Source of the DNA: GCA-002713455 sp964428745
GTDB lineage: Bacteria > Fidelibacterota > Marinisomatia > Marinisomatales > TCS55
Direction of reading: 5' to 3'
Assembly: GCA_964428745.1 (NCBI GenBank)
Contig: CAYRYZ010000002.1
Location: 11,671-75,670, forward strand
Length of the DNA: 64,000 bases
Below are positions 1 through 9,160 of the stretch, in pieces. The translations under genes and the position numbers were made by a program. The notes under the pieces are model-generated. The model saw nothing but the letters and a program-made list of their open reading frames with translations, had not been told where the DNA came from and did no database searches. Within the stretch, counting starts at the first letter, position 1. Each line of letters begins with the position of its first letter.

Positions 1-1510
1 CTAACACATTGCTTCTCTTCTTTTGACTACGAATTCGAATCAAACCAAATCCAATAATCAAAAAAGAAGGTGTAATTATATTGACCCATTTCCAAGTGCG
101 TTTTGCGCCATCAGAAACCTCTTCAAGGGGCCTAGAAGTAATCTCCCTTGATCTAAGCGCAATTAAGTCACGATCTCCTACTAAAAAATCAACCGAATTC
201 ATAATAAATATATGATTCTCTGGTGAACGGCCACCTCCTTGATCTGACATAAATTCAGAATCACCAACAAGAATTACTTGGCTCATAATACCGTTATTAT
301 TTATATGTTCAGATCGAGCGCCAAGTACTTGCTTTGATTTATTGAATAATCTCATAAAAGGGTTTTGCTGGGGATCTGGATTTAAATTATAATTTCCTCT
401 CATTTCGCCTGACTGTTCTGACGAAAATAATAGTGGGACAAAATTAACATTACCCATAGATGAAGAATCTTGTTTCACCTCACTTGCAAAAACTAATTGC
501 ATCTGTTCAAGTCCAGCTACAATTACTTCATCCGAATTAAAAGAACGAACAACAGGTAATAATGGATATTCCATTGGGACATTCATTCGAATTGGACCCA
601 TTTGTTGTTGAACACTAACTCGGCCACATAATTTATCTGTCACTAGATTCTCTTCAATTGAAAACCCATATTTCTGGATTATTGAAAAAATATCTGATTC
701 TATAGGGAACGCTTGTTGAACCTGTAGATTTGTTTTTACTCGATTTTGCGTAAGAAATAAATTTCCTCCACGGTCAAGATATTCAGATAAATTTTTGTTT
801 TCATCTAAAGTAAGTGAATCAGATACGCCACCCATAAGGACGGCATTTATATCTGAAGTAATGGGTTCAGCTAAATTCACAGGTCTCACACTATAACGTT
901 GGTTTAGCACATTTTGAATAGTTTGAAACTGAACGGACTGTGACTCTATTACAGCAATACCAATTACAGGTTTATTGGTTTCAACCAATTTTTTGATTTT
1001 GGTTGTGATCTCATATTCTAATCCAGTGGTCGTTTGAATGACTGGAAGCACTTCCTTCTTGTCTTCATATAGTATTACAAGTCCCATAAGGACTCGTTTA
1101 ACTTCCATTTTATCATTCTCAACAACTTGCATTTGCACAGGCATAATGCCAGCTTTTTGAGCTTCCTGTTCAATATCTTGGTCATCCTCTGGCCTGAAAA
1201 ACTCAAATCTAATATTACCATCAGATATAGCCTCAAATTCCTCTAAAAGATCTTGTAAATAACGCCGATTATTTGCGTATTCACCTGGAAGATCATCTGA
1301 AAAATAAACCTTCATTGTAAGGAGGTCATCGACTTGCTCCACAACTGATTTACTTGAAGCCGATAATGAATACATGTCATTATCGGTAAGGTCCCAACGG
1401 AAAAACCAATTATTAGAAATTGCATTTAATAATAATAACATAACAAAAAGCAGTAACCCAGGAACGAAAACTGATTTTTTAAAATCAAAATTCTTAATTT
1501 GATCAAACAT
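1..1510 (-). CDS. gldG: GldG-like ABC transporter auxiliary protein, partial (C-terminus beyond window)
   Basis: An open frame runs from an ATG at 1510 to the window edge, 503 codons without a stop. The translation has an N-terminal membrane segment (about residues 13-30), a long extracytoplasmic domain of the ABC-type auxiliary (GldG/IFT52-like) kind, and a second membrane segment near residues 470-490 followed by a basic stretch. In the family this protein joins the GldF permease and GldA ATPase; in flavobacteria the trio is linked to gliding, but in other bacteria the exported substrate is unknown. The start overlaps the gldF stop by one base (TAATG), so the genes are coupled. Only a short C-terminal part should be missing. 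Confidence 0.8.
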   Translation of the reverse strand, partial: MFDQIKNFDFKKSVFVPGLLLFVMLLLLNAISNNWFFRWDLTDNDMYSLSASSKSVVEQVDDLLTMKVYFSDDLPGEYANNRRYLQDLLEEFEAISDGNIRFEFFRPEDDQDIEQEAQKAGIMPVQMQVVENDKMEVKRVLMGLVILYEDKKEVLPVIQTTTGLEYEITTKIKKLVETNKPVIGIAVIESQSVQFQTIQNVLNQRYSVRPVNLAEPITSDINAVLMGGVSDSLTLDENKNLSEYLDRGGNLFLTQNRVKTNLQVQQAFPIESDIFSIIQKYGFSIEENLVTDKLCGRVSVQQQMGPIRMNVPMEYPLLPVVRSFNSDEVIVAGLEQMQLVFASEVKQDSSSMGNVNFVPLLFSSEQSGEMRGNYNLNPDPQQNPFMRLFNKSKQVLGARSEHINNNGIMSQVILVGDSEFMSDQGGGRSPENHIFIMNSVDFLVGDRDLIALRSREITSRPLEEVSDGAKRTWKWVNIITPSFLIIGFGLIRIRSQKKRSNVL

Positions 1511-2229
1511 TACTTCCACCTCTTCATTTCAAGAGTTTGAATCGTAAGGAAAATGAAGAACCCTATCATTGAAAAGAAATAAACTAAATTTCTAGAATCA
1601 ATTACACCTCTTGAAATATTAGATAAGTGGTAATCCACAGCTAAAAATTGGACAAACCCTGCAATAGAGTGAGGGACAAAAACTAATATTTTATCTAACA
1701 TAAAAAATACAAGTACAATAAAAACTCCAATTATAAAAGCTACTACCTGATTCTCAGTTACACTGCTAGCATATGTTCCGATTGCTGCATAGGTGCCTCC
1801 CATCAAAGCTAACCCCAAATACCCGCTAAAAATGGCTCCATAATCCACATTCGTTCCAACAGAAATCAGTGTAAATAAATGAATGGAGGTTGCGACTAAA
1901 CCTAATAAAATTAATGAAAATGCGGCGAGAAATTTTCCTACAACAAATTCATAAGTGTTAATTGGCATAGTAGACATTGTTTCCATTGTGCCAAGATTAT
2001 TTTCACGTGCAATCAAACCCATTGATACCGCAGGAATGAAAAAAAGATAGACTAATGGAACAATATCAAAAAGAACCCTGAGATCTGATTGACCAAATAG
2101 AAAAAAAGTATTTGTAAAAAAATATCCATTAACAATAGCAAATATCACCAAAAAGATATAGGCCATAGGACTATTAAAGAACCCACCTAACTCTCGTCTA
2201 CAAATAGTGCTAACATTACGCATTTGCAT
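1510..2229 (-). CDS. gldF: GldF-like ABC transporter permease
   Basis: This 239-residue membrane protein has about six hydrophobic segments and the ABC-2 permease pattern. It begins MQMRNVSTICRRELGGFF, where the cytoplasmic RRELGGFFNSP element is typical of GldF and NosY-like permeases. It overlaps the end of gldA by 14 bases and shares one base with gldG, so the three form one operon. A second ATG at 2223 (third codon) is an equally possible start. The family role is to form the membrane channel powered by GldA. The substrate cannot be read from sequence. Confidence 0.82.
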   Translation of the reverse strand: MQMRNVSTICRRELGGFFNSPMAYIFLVIFAIVNGYFFTNTFFLFGQSDLRVLFDIVPLVYLFFIPAVSMGLIARENNLGTMETMSTMPINTYEFVVGKFLAAFSLILLGLVATSIHLFTLISVGTNVDYGAIFSGYLGLALMGGTYAAIGTYASSVTENQVVAFIIGVFIVLVFFMLDKILVFVPHSIAGFVQFLAVDYHLSNISRGVIDSRNLVYFFSMIGFFIFLTIQTLEMKRWK

Positions 2230-3160
2230 TATCCTCCATCGTCAAATCTCGGAATATATCTTCTAAGTTTGTTGTATGAGGATTCATCTTCAATATTGTC
2301 CATTTATTCTTCACAGCATATTTAAATAAATCTTCACGGGGATCCTTCTCTTTTCCATATTCAAATTGAATGTTTTGCACTCCATTATTCTCATCAAATG
2401 AAACAAATTTTACGGAAGGAAGTTTTGCTTGAACGTGCTCGATGCTTTCTTTAGTTGCACCTTTAACATCCATATGTAAAAGAACATTTCCTTTAGAACT
2501 ACTCATAAGTTCACCACTGGTCCCATTAGCGACAATTTGGCCTTTATTTATAATAATAATTCGGTCTACAGTTGCTTCAATCTCCTGTAAAATATGGCTA
2601 GACATAAAAACTAGTTTTTCTTTACCAAGTTTTTTAATTAGCTCTCGAATCTCTACAATCTGGTTTGGATCAAGGCCAGTAACGGGTTCATCCAATATTA
2701 GAATTTTGGGGTCATGAATCATAGCTGCAGCCAGACCAATTCTTTGTTTATATCCTTTTGAACAGTCTGATATAGTTTTATGGACAACTCCACGCAAACC
2801 ACATTGCTCTACAACTCTAGCAAGAGCTTCTTTAAATGCACGTCCGGAAATATTTCGTATAGTTGCTAAAAATTCAAGATATTCATAGACGCGCATCTCA
2901 GGATATAATGGATTTAATTCAGGTAGATATCCAATTTGTTTTTTTATCAAATGAATACCATCAATAATATCTAAGTCATTTACCTTGATTGAACCTTCGG
3001 TAGGTATTAAATATCCCGTCATCATTTTAAGCGTAGTGGTTTTCCCTGCGCCATTTGCACCTAAAAACCCTATAATTTCTCCGTCAAGCAAATCAAAAGA
3101 TATTGATTTTACTGCCTCAACTGATCCATAGTTTTTAGATAGATCTGAAACTTGTATCAC
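2216..3160 (-). CDS. gldA: GldA-like ABC transporter ATP-binding protein
   Basis: A 314-residue ATPase of the CcmA/GldA type. Walker A is GANGAGKTT at residues 34-42. The signature segment is SKGYKQR near residue 134 (SKGY-type in place of LSGGQ), and Walker B ILILDEP lies at 153-159. A C-terminal extension of about 90 residues follows the nucleotide-binding domain, as in GldA and related ABC-2 exporters. The start is a GTG at 3160 preceded by a GGAG-type Shine-Dalgarno sequence. It is the first gene of the gldA-gldF-gldG operon and should energise transport by the GldF permease. Confidence 0.85.
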   Translation of the reverse strand: MIQVSDLSKNYGSVEAVKSISFDLLDGEIIGFLGANGAGKTTTLKMMTGYLIPTEGSIKVNDLDIIDGIHLIKKQIGYLPELNPLYPEMRVYEYLEFLATIRNISGRAFKEALARVVEQCGLRGVVHKTISDCSKGYKQRIGLAAAMIHDPKILILDEPVTGLDPNQIVEIRELIKKLGKEKLVFMSSHILQEIEATVDRIIIINKGQIVANGTSGELMSSSKGNVLLHMDVKGATKESIEHVQAKLPSVKFVSFDENNGVQNIQFEYGKEKDPREDLFKYAVKNKWTILKMNPHTTNLEDIFRDLTMEDNANA

Positions 3161-3229
3161 AGAATTATTCTCTCCTCAATATATTTTATTAATAGCATCT
3201 AATAATAAATGATTTAAATACAAATAAAC

Positions 3230-3252
3230 TCAATAAAAGTTCCGGCGAACTT
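3230..3252 (-). terminator. Candidate rho-independent terminator before gldA
   Basis: A perfect 6-bp inverted repeat (AAGTTC/GAACTT, arms 3237-3242 and 3247-3252) encloses a 4-base loop. Read on the minus strand it is followed by a short T-rich run. It lies just after the homocysteine methyltransferase gene and before gldA, where a transcript end is expected. The stem is short, so the call is tentative. Confidence 0.4.
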
Positions 3253-3286
3253 AAAATAAAACAATAAAAATATTCAATTGATGTTA

Positions 3287-4147
3287 TTATTTATATTTTT
3301 TCAACAAATCTCTAATTATTCTTATATGTCTTGGCGAAGAACCACAGCAGGTACCTATGATACTAGGAGATTTTTTTATATATGATAACATTGTTTTTTT
3401 GAATGTATCATCTTTAATCACTGCACTCATTTCTCCATCAGGCTCTGGTTTAGTAAGACCAAGGTTGGGGTAAACACCCCATTCTAAATTCCAATTATCA
3501 ATAAATGAATTCAATACCCTGTTTGTCATATCTATTGTGTTACAATTCAACATTAAACATGATATTTTATCTTTTACGATTGGAAAAATATCCTCTATCA
3601 TATGTCCTGATAATAAATGGTTTTTGTCTTTTACAATTAAACTGAGATATAACTTTGAAACATTCTTTGAGGCTTCTATCGCTATTTTAATTTCTTCTAA
3701 GTGCCCCATTGTCTCTAAAAAAATATTGTTAATACCTGCCTCAATGAACCATTCCAATGTTTCGCCATATGAATCTTCCGATATTGATTTACCGGGAAAC
3801 TCATCGGGCTCATAACAATCATTGATTGAAGTCACTGATCCAGCAATAATCTTTGGATTAACAGAGCGTGCTAACTCAATTGCTTTCATCAAACTCTCTT
3901 TGGCTCTTTCTGAAGCACGTTTTGGTGAATATTCTGCTCGGCGATACGACCAGGTAGTTGTTCTAAATGTATTTGTTGTGATTATATCAGCACCAGCATC
4001 TACATAATTTTGATGAATACCTTTTACAATTTCGGAAGCATTAATATTGGCCTCAGCAGACCATAACGGTAGAGGGAGTTTAACACCCTTATCCATGAGC
4101 TCTGTCCCCATCGCTCCATTGATGATTAAGATAGGTTCAGTTATCAA
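3287..4147 (-). CDS. Homocysteine S-methyltransferase family protein
   Basis: A roughly 286-residue single-domain protein of the zinc-dependent homocysteine methyltransferase fold. It opens with the NGAMGTEL glycine motif and carries the expected zinc cysteines: one in MLNCNT, and a pair in GTCCGSSP near the C-terminus. Family members transfer a methyl group from S-methylmethionine, betaine or similar donors to homocysteine, giving methionine; the donor cannot be told here. The frame extends to a TTG at 4159, but a TTG at 4147 has a GGAG Shine-Dalgarno at the right distance, so I place the start there. No cobalamin-binding domain is present, unlike full MetH. Confidence 0.75.
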   Translation of the reverse strand: MITEPILIINGAMGTELMDKGVKLPLPLWSAEANINASEIVKGIHQNYVDAGADIITTNTFRTTTWSYRRAEYSPKRASERAKESLMKAIELARSVNPKIIAGSVTSINDCYEPDEFPGKSISEDSYGETLEWFIEAGINNIFLETMGHLEEIKIAIEASKNVSKLYLSLIVKDKNHLLSGHMIEDIFPIVKDKISCLMLNCNTIDMTNRVLNSFIDNWNLEWGVYPNLGLTKPEPDGEMSAVIKDDTFKKTMLSYIKKSPSIIGTCCGSSPRHIRIIRDLLKKYK

Positions 4148-4180
4148 TCCACACTCCAAATAGTTGATATAATGTGATTA

Positions 4181-4402
4181 TTATTTTAACCATTGAAATA
4201 TTTTCATAATAAAATAAAAAATAAGGTTTAAAATAATTAACGAAGTGAATGGGAAGTAAAATCTAAAATTTTCAGAACCCAAACGAATATCACCTGGCAA
4301 GCGACCTATCCATCCAAGCTTATCTGAAAATTGATTAATAATAAAACCAACAAGGATAAGACCTATCCCAAAATAGATTATCCATTTTCCAAGATCTCGC
4401 AT
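4181..4402 (-). CDS. DUF2905 small membrane protein
   Basis: A 73-residue protein with two hydrophobic helices flanking a polar loop with the GRLPGDI motif, which identifies the DUF2905 family. It is an inner-membrane protein of unknown function that is widespread in bacteria. It lies 33 bases upstream of the homocysteine methyltransferase on the same strand, so the two may be co-transcribed, but no functional link is known. Confidence 0.75.
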   Translation of the reverse strand: MRDLGKWIIYFGIGLILVGFIINQFSDKLGWIGRLPGDIRLGSENFRFYFPFTSLIILNLIFYFIMKIFQWLK

Positions 4403-4468
4403 ATCAATAATTAATATTATTGAAAGTAATTTGAATGGAAATTATCAATTGCCATACCAAAATAAGTT

Positions 4469-5755
4469 CTATTTATTTAGATATAAATAATCTACAGCAA
4501 GTTGAGCCATTGATTTCATCCCATATTTGAGATTACGTTCATCCGCAAAAAAATATGGTGAATGGTTTGAATAAGCTTTTGAAGGATCTTCTGAAACACC
4601 ATTAAAAAAATACAGACCTGGAGCATAATCAGTAAAAAAGGGGAAATCTTCTGCACCTGTAACAAAGGGCCTTACAAAAACATTTTCTTTGCCATAGACT
4701 CTACGAAGAGAGGGCAACATCTGTTCAGTTAATGATGGTTCATTATATGTTACTTTAGCGATATTACTGAAAATCTCTACTTTTGCTTTTGCGCCAGAAG
4801 CACTAGCAATCATTTCTACTTTATCTTTAATACTCTTATGAATTTGATCTCGAATTTTTTTCTTAAAAGTACGAATTGTACCCTCCATAACTACTTCTTC
4901 AGGAATAATATTATTACGAATACCTCCATGTATAGACCCAATTGTTACGACCGCTGGAACTTCAGTGATATCAACTTCTCTTGCAACAATTGTTTGTAAT
5001 GACATTATTATTTGAGAAGAAACTACTATAGGGTCTACACCTCCCCATGGCTTTGCACCATGAGTTTGTACGCCAGTTACGGTTATCCTCATTCGTTCAG
5101 CAGCGGCCATTGTTGGACCAGACCGATACTGAGCTGTACCAATTAATCCTGGCCATGCGTGCAAACCAAAAATAGCGTCAACTTCAGGTTTTTCCATCAC
5201 GCCTTCTTTAACCATAAGAGTTGCTCCGCCCTCCTCCCCTAAAGGAGCTCCTTCCTCAGCAGGTTGGAAAATAAATTTTACTGTACCTGGGAGGTCTTTA
5301 CGAATACTAGCAAGAATCTCGGCTGCGCCCATCATTCCAGCAATATGATTATCATGGCCACAGGCATGCATAACATCCACTTCTTTATCTTGATAAATAC
5401 CTTTTGCGTTAGATGCAAAAGGTAGCTTTACTTTTTCCTTAACAGGGAGCGCATCCATATCAGCTCTTAGAGCTACAACTTTACCAGGCTTACCTCCTTT
5501 TAATAACCCAACAACACCTGTATGAGCCACTCCTGTTTGTACTTCTATTCCAAGGCTCTTTAAATGCTTTGCTACCTTCTCCGCTGTTTTGAATTCTCTA
5601 TTTGATAGTTCTGGATTTTGATGAAAATCTCTCCTCCAGGTAATTACTTTTTCCTCTAAACGATCAGCCATTTTATCAATTTTTTTATTAATCCGACCTG
5701 GGGTTTGTGCAATAAGAAATGAGAGGCTTACTAGAGCAAATAATATTTTTTTCAT
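4469..5755 (-). CDS. Secreted M20-family amidohydrolase (M20D type)
   Basis: A 428-residue zinc amidohydrolase with an N-terminal signal peptide (hydrophobic residues 4-16, cleavage likely after the IAQ segment). Metal-ligand motifs are visible: RADMDALPV, HACGHDNH, the EEG pair and HAWPG, plus a C-terminal histidine region. It resembles bacterial hippurate, N-acyl-amino-acid and indole-acetyl-amino-acid hydrolases, which release an amino acid from an N-acyl conjugate. The signal peptide suggests periplasmic action. It follows another secreted amidohydrolase by 9 bases, so the two are probably co-expressed for degradation of amide-linked compounds. The substrate is not determined. Confidence 0.85.
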   Translation of the reverse strand: MKKILFALVSLSFLIAQTPGRINKKIDKMADRLEEKVITWRRDFHQNPELSNREFKTAEKVAKHLKSLGIEVQTGVAHTGVVGLLKGGKPGKVVALRADMDALPVKEKVKLPFASNAKGIYQDKEVDVMHACGHDNHIAGMMGAAEILASIRKDLPGTVKFIFQPAEEGAPLGEEGGATLMVKEGVMEKPEVDAIFGLHAWPGLIGTAQYRSGPTMAAAERMRITVTGVQTHGAKPWGGVDPIVVSSQIIMSLQTIVAREVDITEVPAVVTIGSIHGGIRNNIIPEEVVMEGTIRTFKKKIRDQIHKSIKDKVEMIASASGAKAKVEIFSNIAKVTYNEPSLTEQMLPSLRRVYGKENVFVRPFVTGAEDFPFFTDYAPGLYFFNGVSEDPSKAYSNHSPYFFADERNLKYGMKSMAQLAVDYLYLNK

Positions 5756-5764
5756 ATTATATAA

Positions 5765-7357
5765 CTAGTATTTCTGCAATTCACCATCACGGCGCTTTGC
5801 TTTTTTTACCATATTTTCAACATCTTTTAATAGTTGTTTAGCATCATAAACAATTCCATCTTTAATAGTATATTTTATTCCACCTACCCGTACAACTTCA
5901 TTGTCATCACTGATTTTGACTGCCCCTGTCCCATACAATACTTTTAGATTGGCTAATGGGTTTTCATCAACTATAACTAAATCGGCTAAATAACCAGGCG
6001 CAACAACTCCAAAATCTGGTTTTGTTCCCAATGGTTTATGTAATGTTTCTGCACCATGCAAAGTAGCAGCTCGAATAACCTCTAAGGGATGAAAACCTGC
6101 TTCTTGCAATAGTTCCAATTCTTCTATGTAGCCAAATCCATATAGTTTATATATAAATCCAGAGTCAGACCCAGTCGTTACGCGCCCACCAGCATTTTTA
6201 TATTCATTTAAAAATTGCATCCATACTTGATAAAATTTCTTCCAGGCAACCTCATCTTGTGTTGTCCAGTCAAACCAATATGATCCATGTGCTTGTCTAC
6301 TTGGTGTATAATAATCCCACTGGGATGGTAAGGTATAGATATCATGCCAATCTGCATTTCTTGCATACATAACACTACGACCTGCTGCATAAATTGTCAT
6401 AGTTGGATCCATAGTAAGGTCAAGTTCAATTAATTCTTTTTTTAGAGATTCCCATTTTTTCCCATTGGGTTTCACTAATGTCCATTGTCGAGCCACCTGG
6501 CCAAAACGATGCTGCTCATTGCTATAGTTCATATCTACAGGCCAAGGTTGAATATCATTATGCTCATACATGGATTCAAACAGACCATAATAATGGGTTT
6601 GCGTACCTAGGCCTAGGCGGGCTGCATCAAGAGTATTCATACGTGCTACTCCTGTTTGTGCTAAATGAGCAGTAGTTCCTAAGTTATGTTTTTTAGCTTC
6701 ATCAATTAAGGCAGCCATTATTTCTGGGTCGTACGCACCTAGCTTTAAACCATCTATGCCTTTTTTTGCAGCATACTTAACCCACTTTCGCGCAGTCTCA
6801 CCATCACGAATTGAGCCACCTTTCCAATCTTTCCCCTGGCCTGGACGTTGATATGCCCATATTCTTGGTGCCGTAATCTCATTTTTTGCGGAACGTTCTT
6901 TCTCACTTAAGCTAAACTCCATTGATCCAAGGCCAACTCCTCGAACGGTAGTCACTCCATGAGCTAGCCAAAGCTTATAAACGTACTCGGTATCTGGCGC
7001 TTTTTGAACACTTCCAGCATGAACATGCATATCATTAAATCCAGGTAAAACATATGAACCATGCGCATCGATCTCGTAATCTCCTTCTTTGGGCCGTCGC
7101 TTCTCATTTATTGGCACACCTGGATAGCCAACACCTGAAATAGATGTAATTCTATTTTTTTCAATAACAATATCTACCGGCCCTCTAGGGGGAGCACCAG
7201 CGCCGTCAATAACAGTTGCGCCCCTAATAATTAATCGGTTAAAAGGGCCCTCTCCTTCAGCTCGATCAGGGCCAGGTGCTATACCTTTACGATTTGTTTG
7301 AGCAATAACAACAGAACAGATAAATAATAAAATAGCGAATCGTTTTACTTGAATCAT
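5765..7357 (-). CDS. Secreted amidohydrolase family protein
   Basis: A 530-residue metal-dependent hydrolase of the imidazolonepropionase/dihydroorotase-like superfamily. It has a signal peptide (MIQVKRFAILLFICSVVIAQ). Key motifs are MHVHAG (first metal histidines), a lysine in GLKLGAY, histidines in TAHLAQ and QTHYYG, and the aspartate in TTGSDSG. A longer frame starts at 7390, but the ATG at 7357 has a strong AGGAGG Shine-Dalgarno five bases upstream and gives a clean signal peptide, so it is chosen. The product is expected in the periplasm, next to the M20 hydrolase. The substrate is unknown; peptidase-like (isoaspartyl or prolidase-type) and lactamase-type activities exist in this group. 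Confidence 0.82.
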   Translation of the reverse strand: MIQVKRFAILLFICSVVIAQTNRKGIAPGPDRAEGEGPFNRLIIRGATVIDGAGAPPRGPVDIVIEKNRITSISGVGYPGVPINEKRRPKEGDYEIDAHGSYVLPGFNDMHVHAGSVQKAPDTEYVYKLWLAHGVTTVRGVGLGSMEFSLSEKERSAKNEITAPRIWAYQRPGQGKDWKGGSIRDGETARKWVKYAAKKGIDGLKLGAYDPEIMAALIDEAKKHNLGTTAHLAQTGVARMNTLDAARLGLGTQTHYYGLFESMYEHNDIQPWPVDMNYSNEQHRFGQVARQWTLVKPNGKKWESLKKELIELDLTMDPTMTIYAAGRSVMYARNADWHDIYTLPSQWDYYTPSRQAHGSYWFDWTTQDEVAWKKFYQVWMQFLNEYKNAGGRVTTGSDSGFIYKLYGFGYIEELELLQEAGFHPLEVIRAATLHGAETLHKPLGTKPDFGVVAPGYLADLVIVDENPLANLKVLYGTGAVKISDDNEVVRVGGIKYTIKDGIVYDAKQLLKDVENMVKKAKRRDGELQKY

Positions 7358-7422
7358 AACTTCCTCCTCAATAAAAATATTATTCTCCAATGAAAATCAG
7401 ATATATAACAGGTTTAATATAA

Positions 7423-8259
7423 TCATGCTTCAGTTGATAATTCATTAATCCTTTTTAAAGCATGGTTATATTCGTTCGTATTTCCTCTTTTTTTTGCACC
7501 TTTAGAATATACATTCCATTTTTTTTTCAGCATGGATCGTATACCTGCAAGTTGTGTATTAGAAAAATTATTGTTAATTAATTTTTCTAATACATCTATA
7601 CGATATTTTTCAATTCCTCCAGAAACCTTAGATAATTGGTCTTTATGTCCGCCGTATTTTTTTATTAAAGGCATATCTAAATATAATATTGGAAATTTTG
7701 CTGAAATTCTAAGCCATAGATCATAATCCTCACAGATAGTGAACATTTCATCAAAATACCCAGCTTGATCTAGTATTGATTTGTGAAATATAATTGAAGA
7801 TGGTGAGATACGACACATATCTAAAGATTTAAAAAAAATATTGCCCCCAAATTTTTGATGTTTTTTCATTTGATTCACGCGTGTACCATTTCTAATCCAA
7901 ATCTCATTTGTATGACAACATAAATAATCAAGATTAGACTCTAAATATTCAACCTGTTTATGAATTTTATCAGGTAACCACTCATCATCAGAATCCAATA
8001 ATGCAATCCAATTAGACTTCGCTTCTTTAATTCCACAATTGCGGGCTGAGCTCACACCTGAATTACTTTGGGATATGAAATTTATTTTTGGATAGTGTTG
8101 GTTAATCCATTCTTTAGTCCCATCAGTAGAGCCATCATCAACAAGTATTATTTCATCTACATTGTAGCTTTGATCGTAAACAGAATCAATTGCTCTTCCT
8201 AATGTGTGTTTACGGTTATAGGTTGGAATAATCGTTGATATTTCAAAGGATTTATTCAA
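7423..8259 (-). CDS. Glycosyltransferase family 2
   Basis: A 278-residue GT-A fold transferase. The N-terminal IIPTYNR and VDDGSTDGT elements bind the nucleotide-sugar, and LDSDDEW contains the DxD-like metal site. There is no membrane segment, so it acts in the cytoplasm, probably on a cell-surface glycan. Its start overlaps the stop of the nucleotidyltransferase gene by 8 bases, which places it at the tail of the sugar operon. The donor and acceptor sugars cannot be read from sequence. Confidence 0.82.
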   Translation of the reverse strand: MNKSFEISTIIPTYNRKHTLGRAIDSVYDQSYNVDEIILVDDGSTDGTKEWINQHYPKINFISQSNSGVSSARNCGIKEAKSNWIALLDSDDEWLPDKIHKQVEYLESNLDYLCCHTNEIWIRNGTRVNQMKKHQKFGGNIFFKSLDMCRISPSSIIFHKSILDQAGYFDEMFTICEDYDLWLRISAKFPILYLDMPLIKKYGGHKDQLSKVSGGIEKYRIDVLEKLINNNFSNTQLAGIRSMLKKKWNVYSKGAKKRGNTNEYNHALKRINELSTEA

Positions 8260-9136
8260 ACAAATGACTTGGATAAATTGATGATTTAATCAATTCATTA
8301 ATTTTTCTTTTAACCACAGGTTGATCATCCTTATATGTCACTCCAAACCAAGATGCATTACTTCTAAGAACATGTACATCTTCAACCTTATCCTGGATAA
8401 GGTTATTGATAACGGATGGAATTAAATATTCACTTTTTAATTCATTACCTTCAGCATTGAGAAAATCAACAAAGCCTTTCGATAAGTAAGTGAATAGTGA
8501 CGGTGTAAAACCCCACATATTCATTGAAACAGGTTCACTACCATCAAATGAAATATCTCGATTAGATAGAATCATATTCTCCTTTTCTTCAATATCTTCA
8601 GTCTCAATAACCGACTTTAATTTATCCTTTTCTGTGCTACATACTCCTCTTGTAACGGCTCCATGTGATGACAGCGTTTTATCTAATTTAAATGCCACCA
8701 TACTGAATTGATTTCCTCCATTAATATAATAATCTGCAATTACATTAAAAGATTCTCTACCATAAAAATCATCCCCATTAATCACTACAAAAGGCTCACG
8801 AATTAATTCTTTTGCAGATAAAATAGCATGTCCCGTACCCCAGGGCTTTTCTCTACCATCTGGGCTTGTAAAACCACTTGGTAAGGCGCTAATCTCTTGA
8901 AAAGCAAATTTCACATCAATTTTTTTAGCATATTTACTTGAGACTTGAGATTTAAATTGATCTTCAAAATCTTTTCTGATAATAAAAACAACTTTTGTGA
9001 AGCCAGCTTTTATAGCATCATATACTGAATAATCAATGATGGTCTCGCCATTAGGACCTACTTGATCAAGCTGTTTTAAGCCCCCATATCTTGAGCCCAT
9101 TCCTGCCGCCATGACTAAAAGAGCTAGATTACCCAC
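8252..9136 (-). CDS. Sugar-phosphate nucleotidyltransferase-like protein
   Basis: A 294-residue protein whose N-terminus carries the nucleotidyltransferase signature GMGSRYGGLKQL (GxGSR then Lys), followed by the GDDFYG metal-binding aspartates. The family forms nucleotide sugars from sugar-1-phosphates. It starts at a GTG with an AAAGGA element upstream. Lying 24 bases after a galactokinase-like GHMP kinase, it could activate the sugar-1-phosphate made by that kinase. This pairing is inference; the sugar and nucleotide are unknown. It lacks the left-handed helix acyltransferase domain of GlmU. Confidence 0.72.
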   Translation of the reverse strand: MGNLALLVMAAGMGSRYGGLKQLDQVGPNGETIIDYSVYDAIKAGFTKVVFIIRKDFEDQFKSQVSSKYAKKIDVKFAFQEISALPSGFTSPDGREKPWGTGHAILSAKELIREPFVVINGDDFYGRESFNVIADYYINGGNQFSMVAFKLDKTLSSHGAVTRGVCSTEKDKLKSVIETEDIEEKENMILSNRDISFDGSEPVSMNMWGFTPSLFTYLSKGFVDFLNAEGNELKSEYLIPSVINNLIQDKVEDVHVLRSNASWFGVTYKDDQPVVKRKINELIKSSIYPSHLFE

Positions 9137-9160
9137 TGCTTATATATCCTTTCTTCTAAA

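Noticed and set aside
3822..4007. Plus-strand frames antisense to the homocysteine methyltransferase and similar antisense frames elsewhere
   Set aside because: They are mirror frames of strongly supported genes, lack ribosome binding sites and show no recognisable domains.
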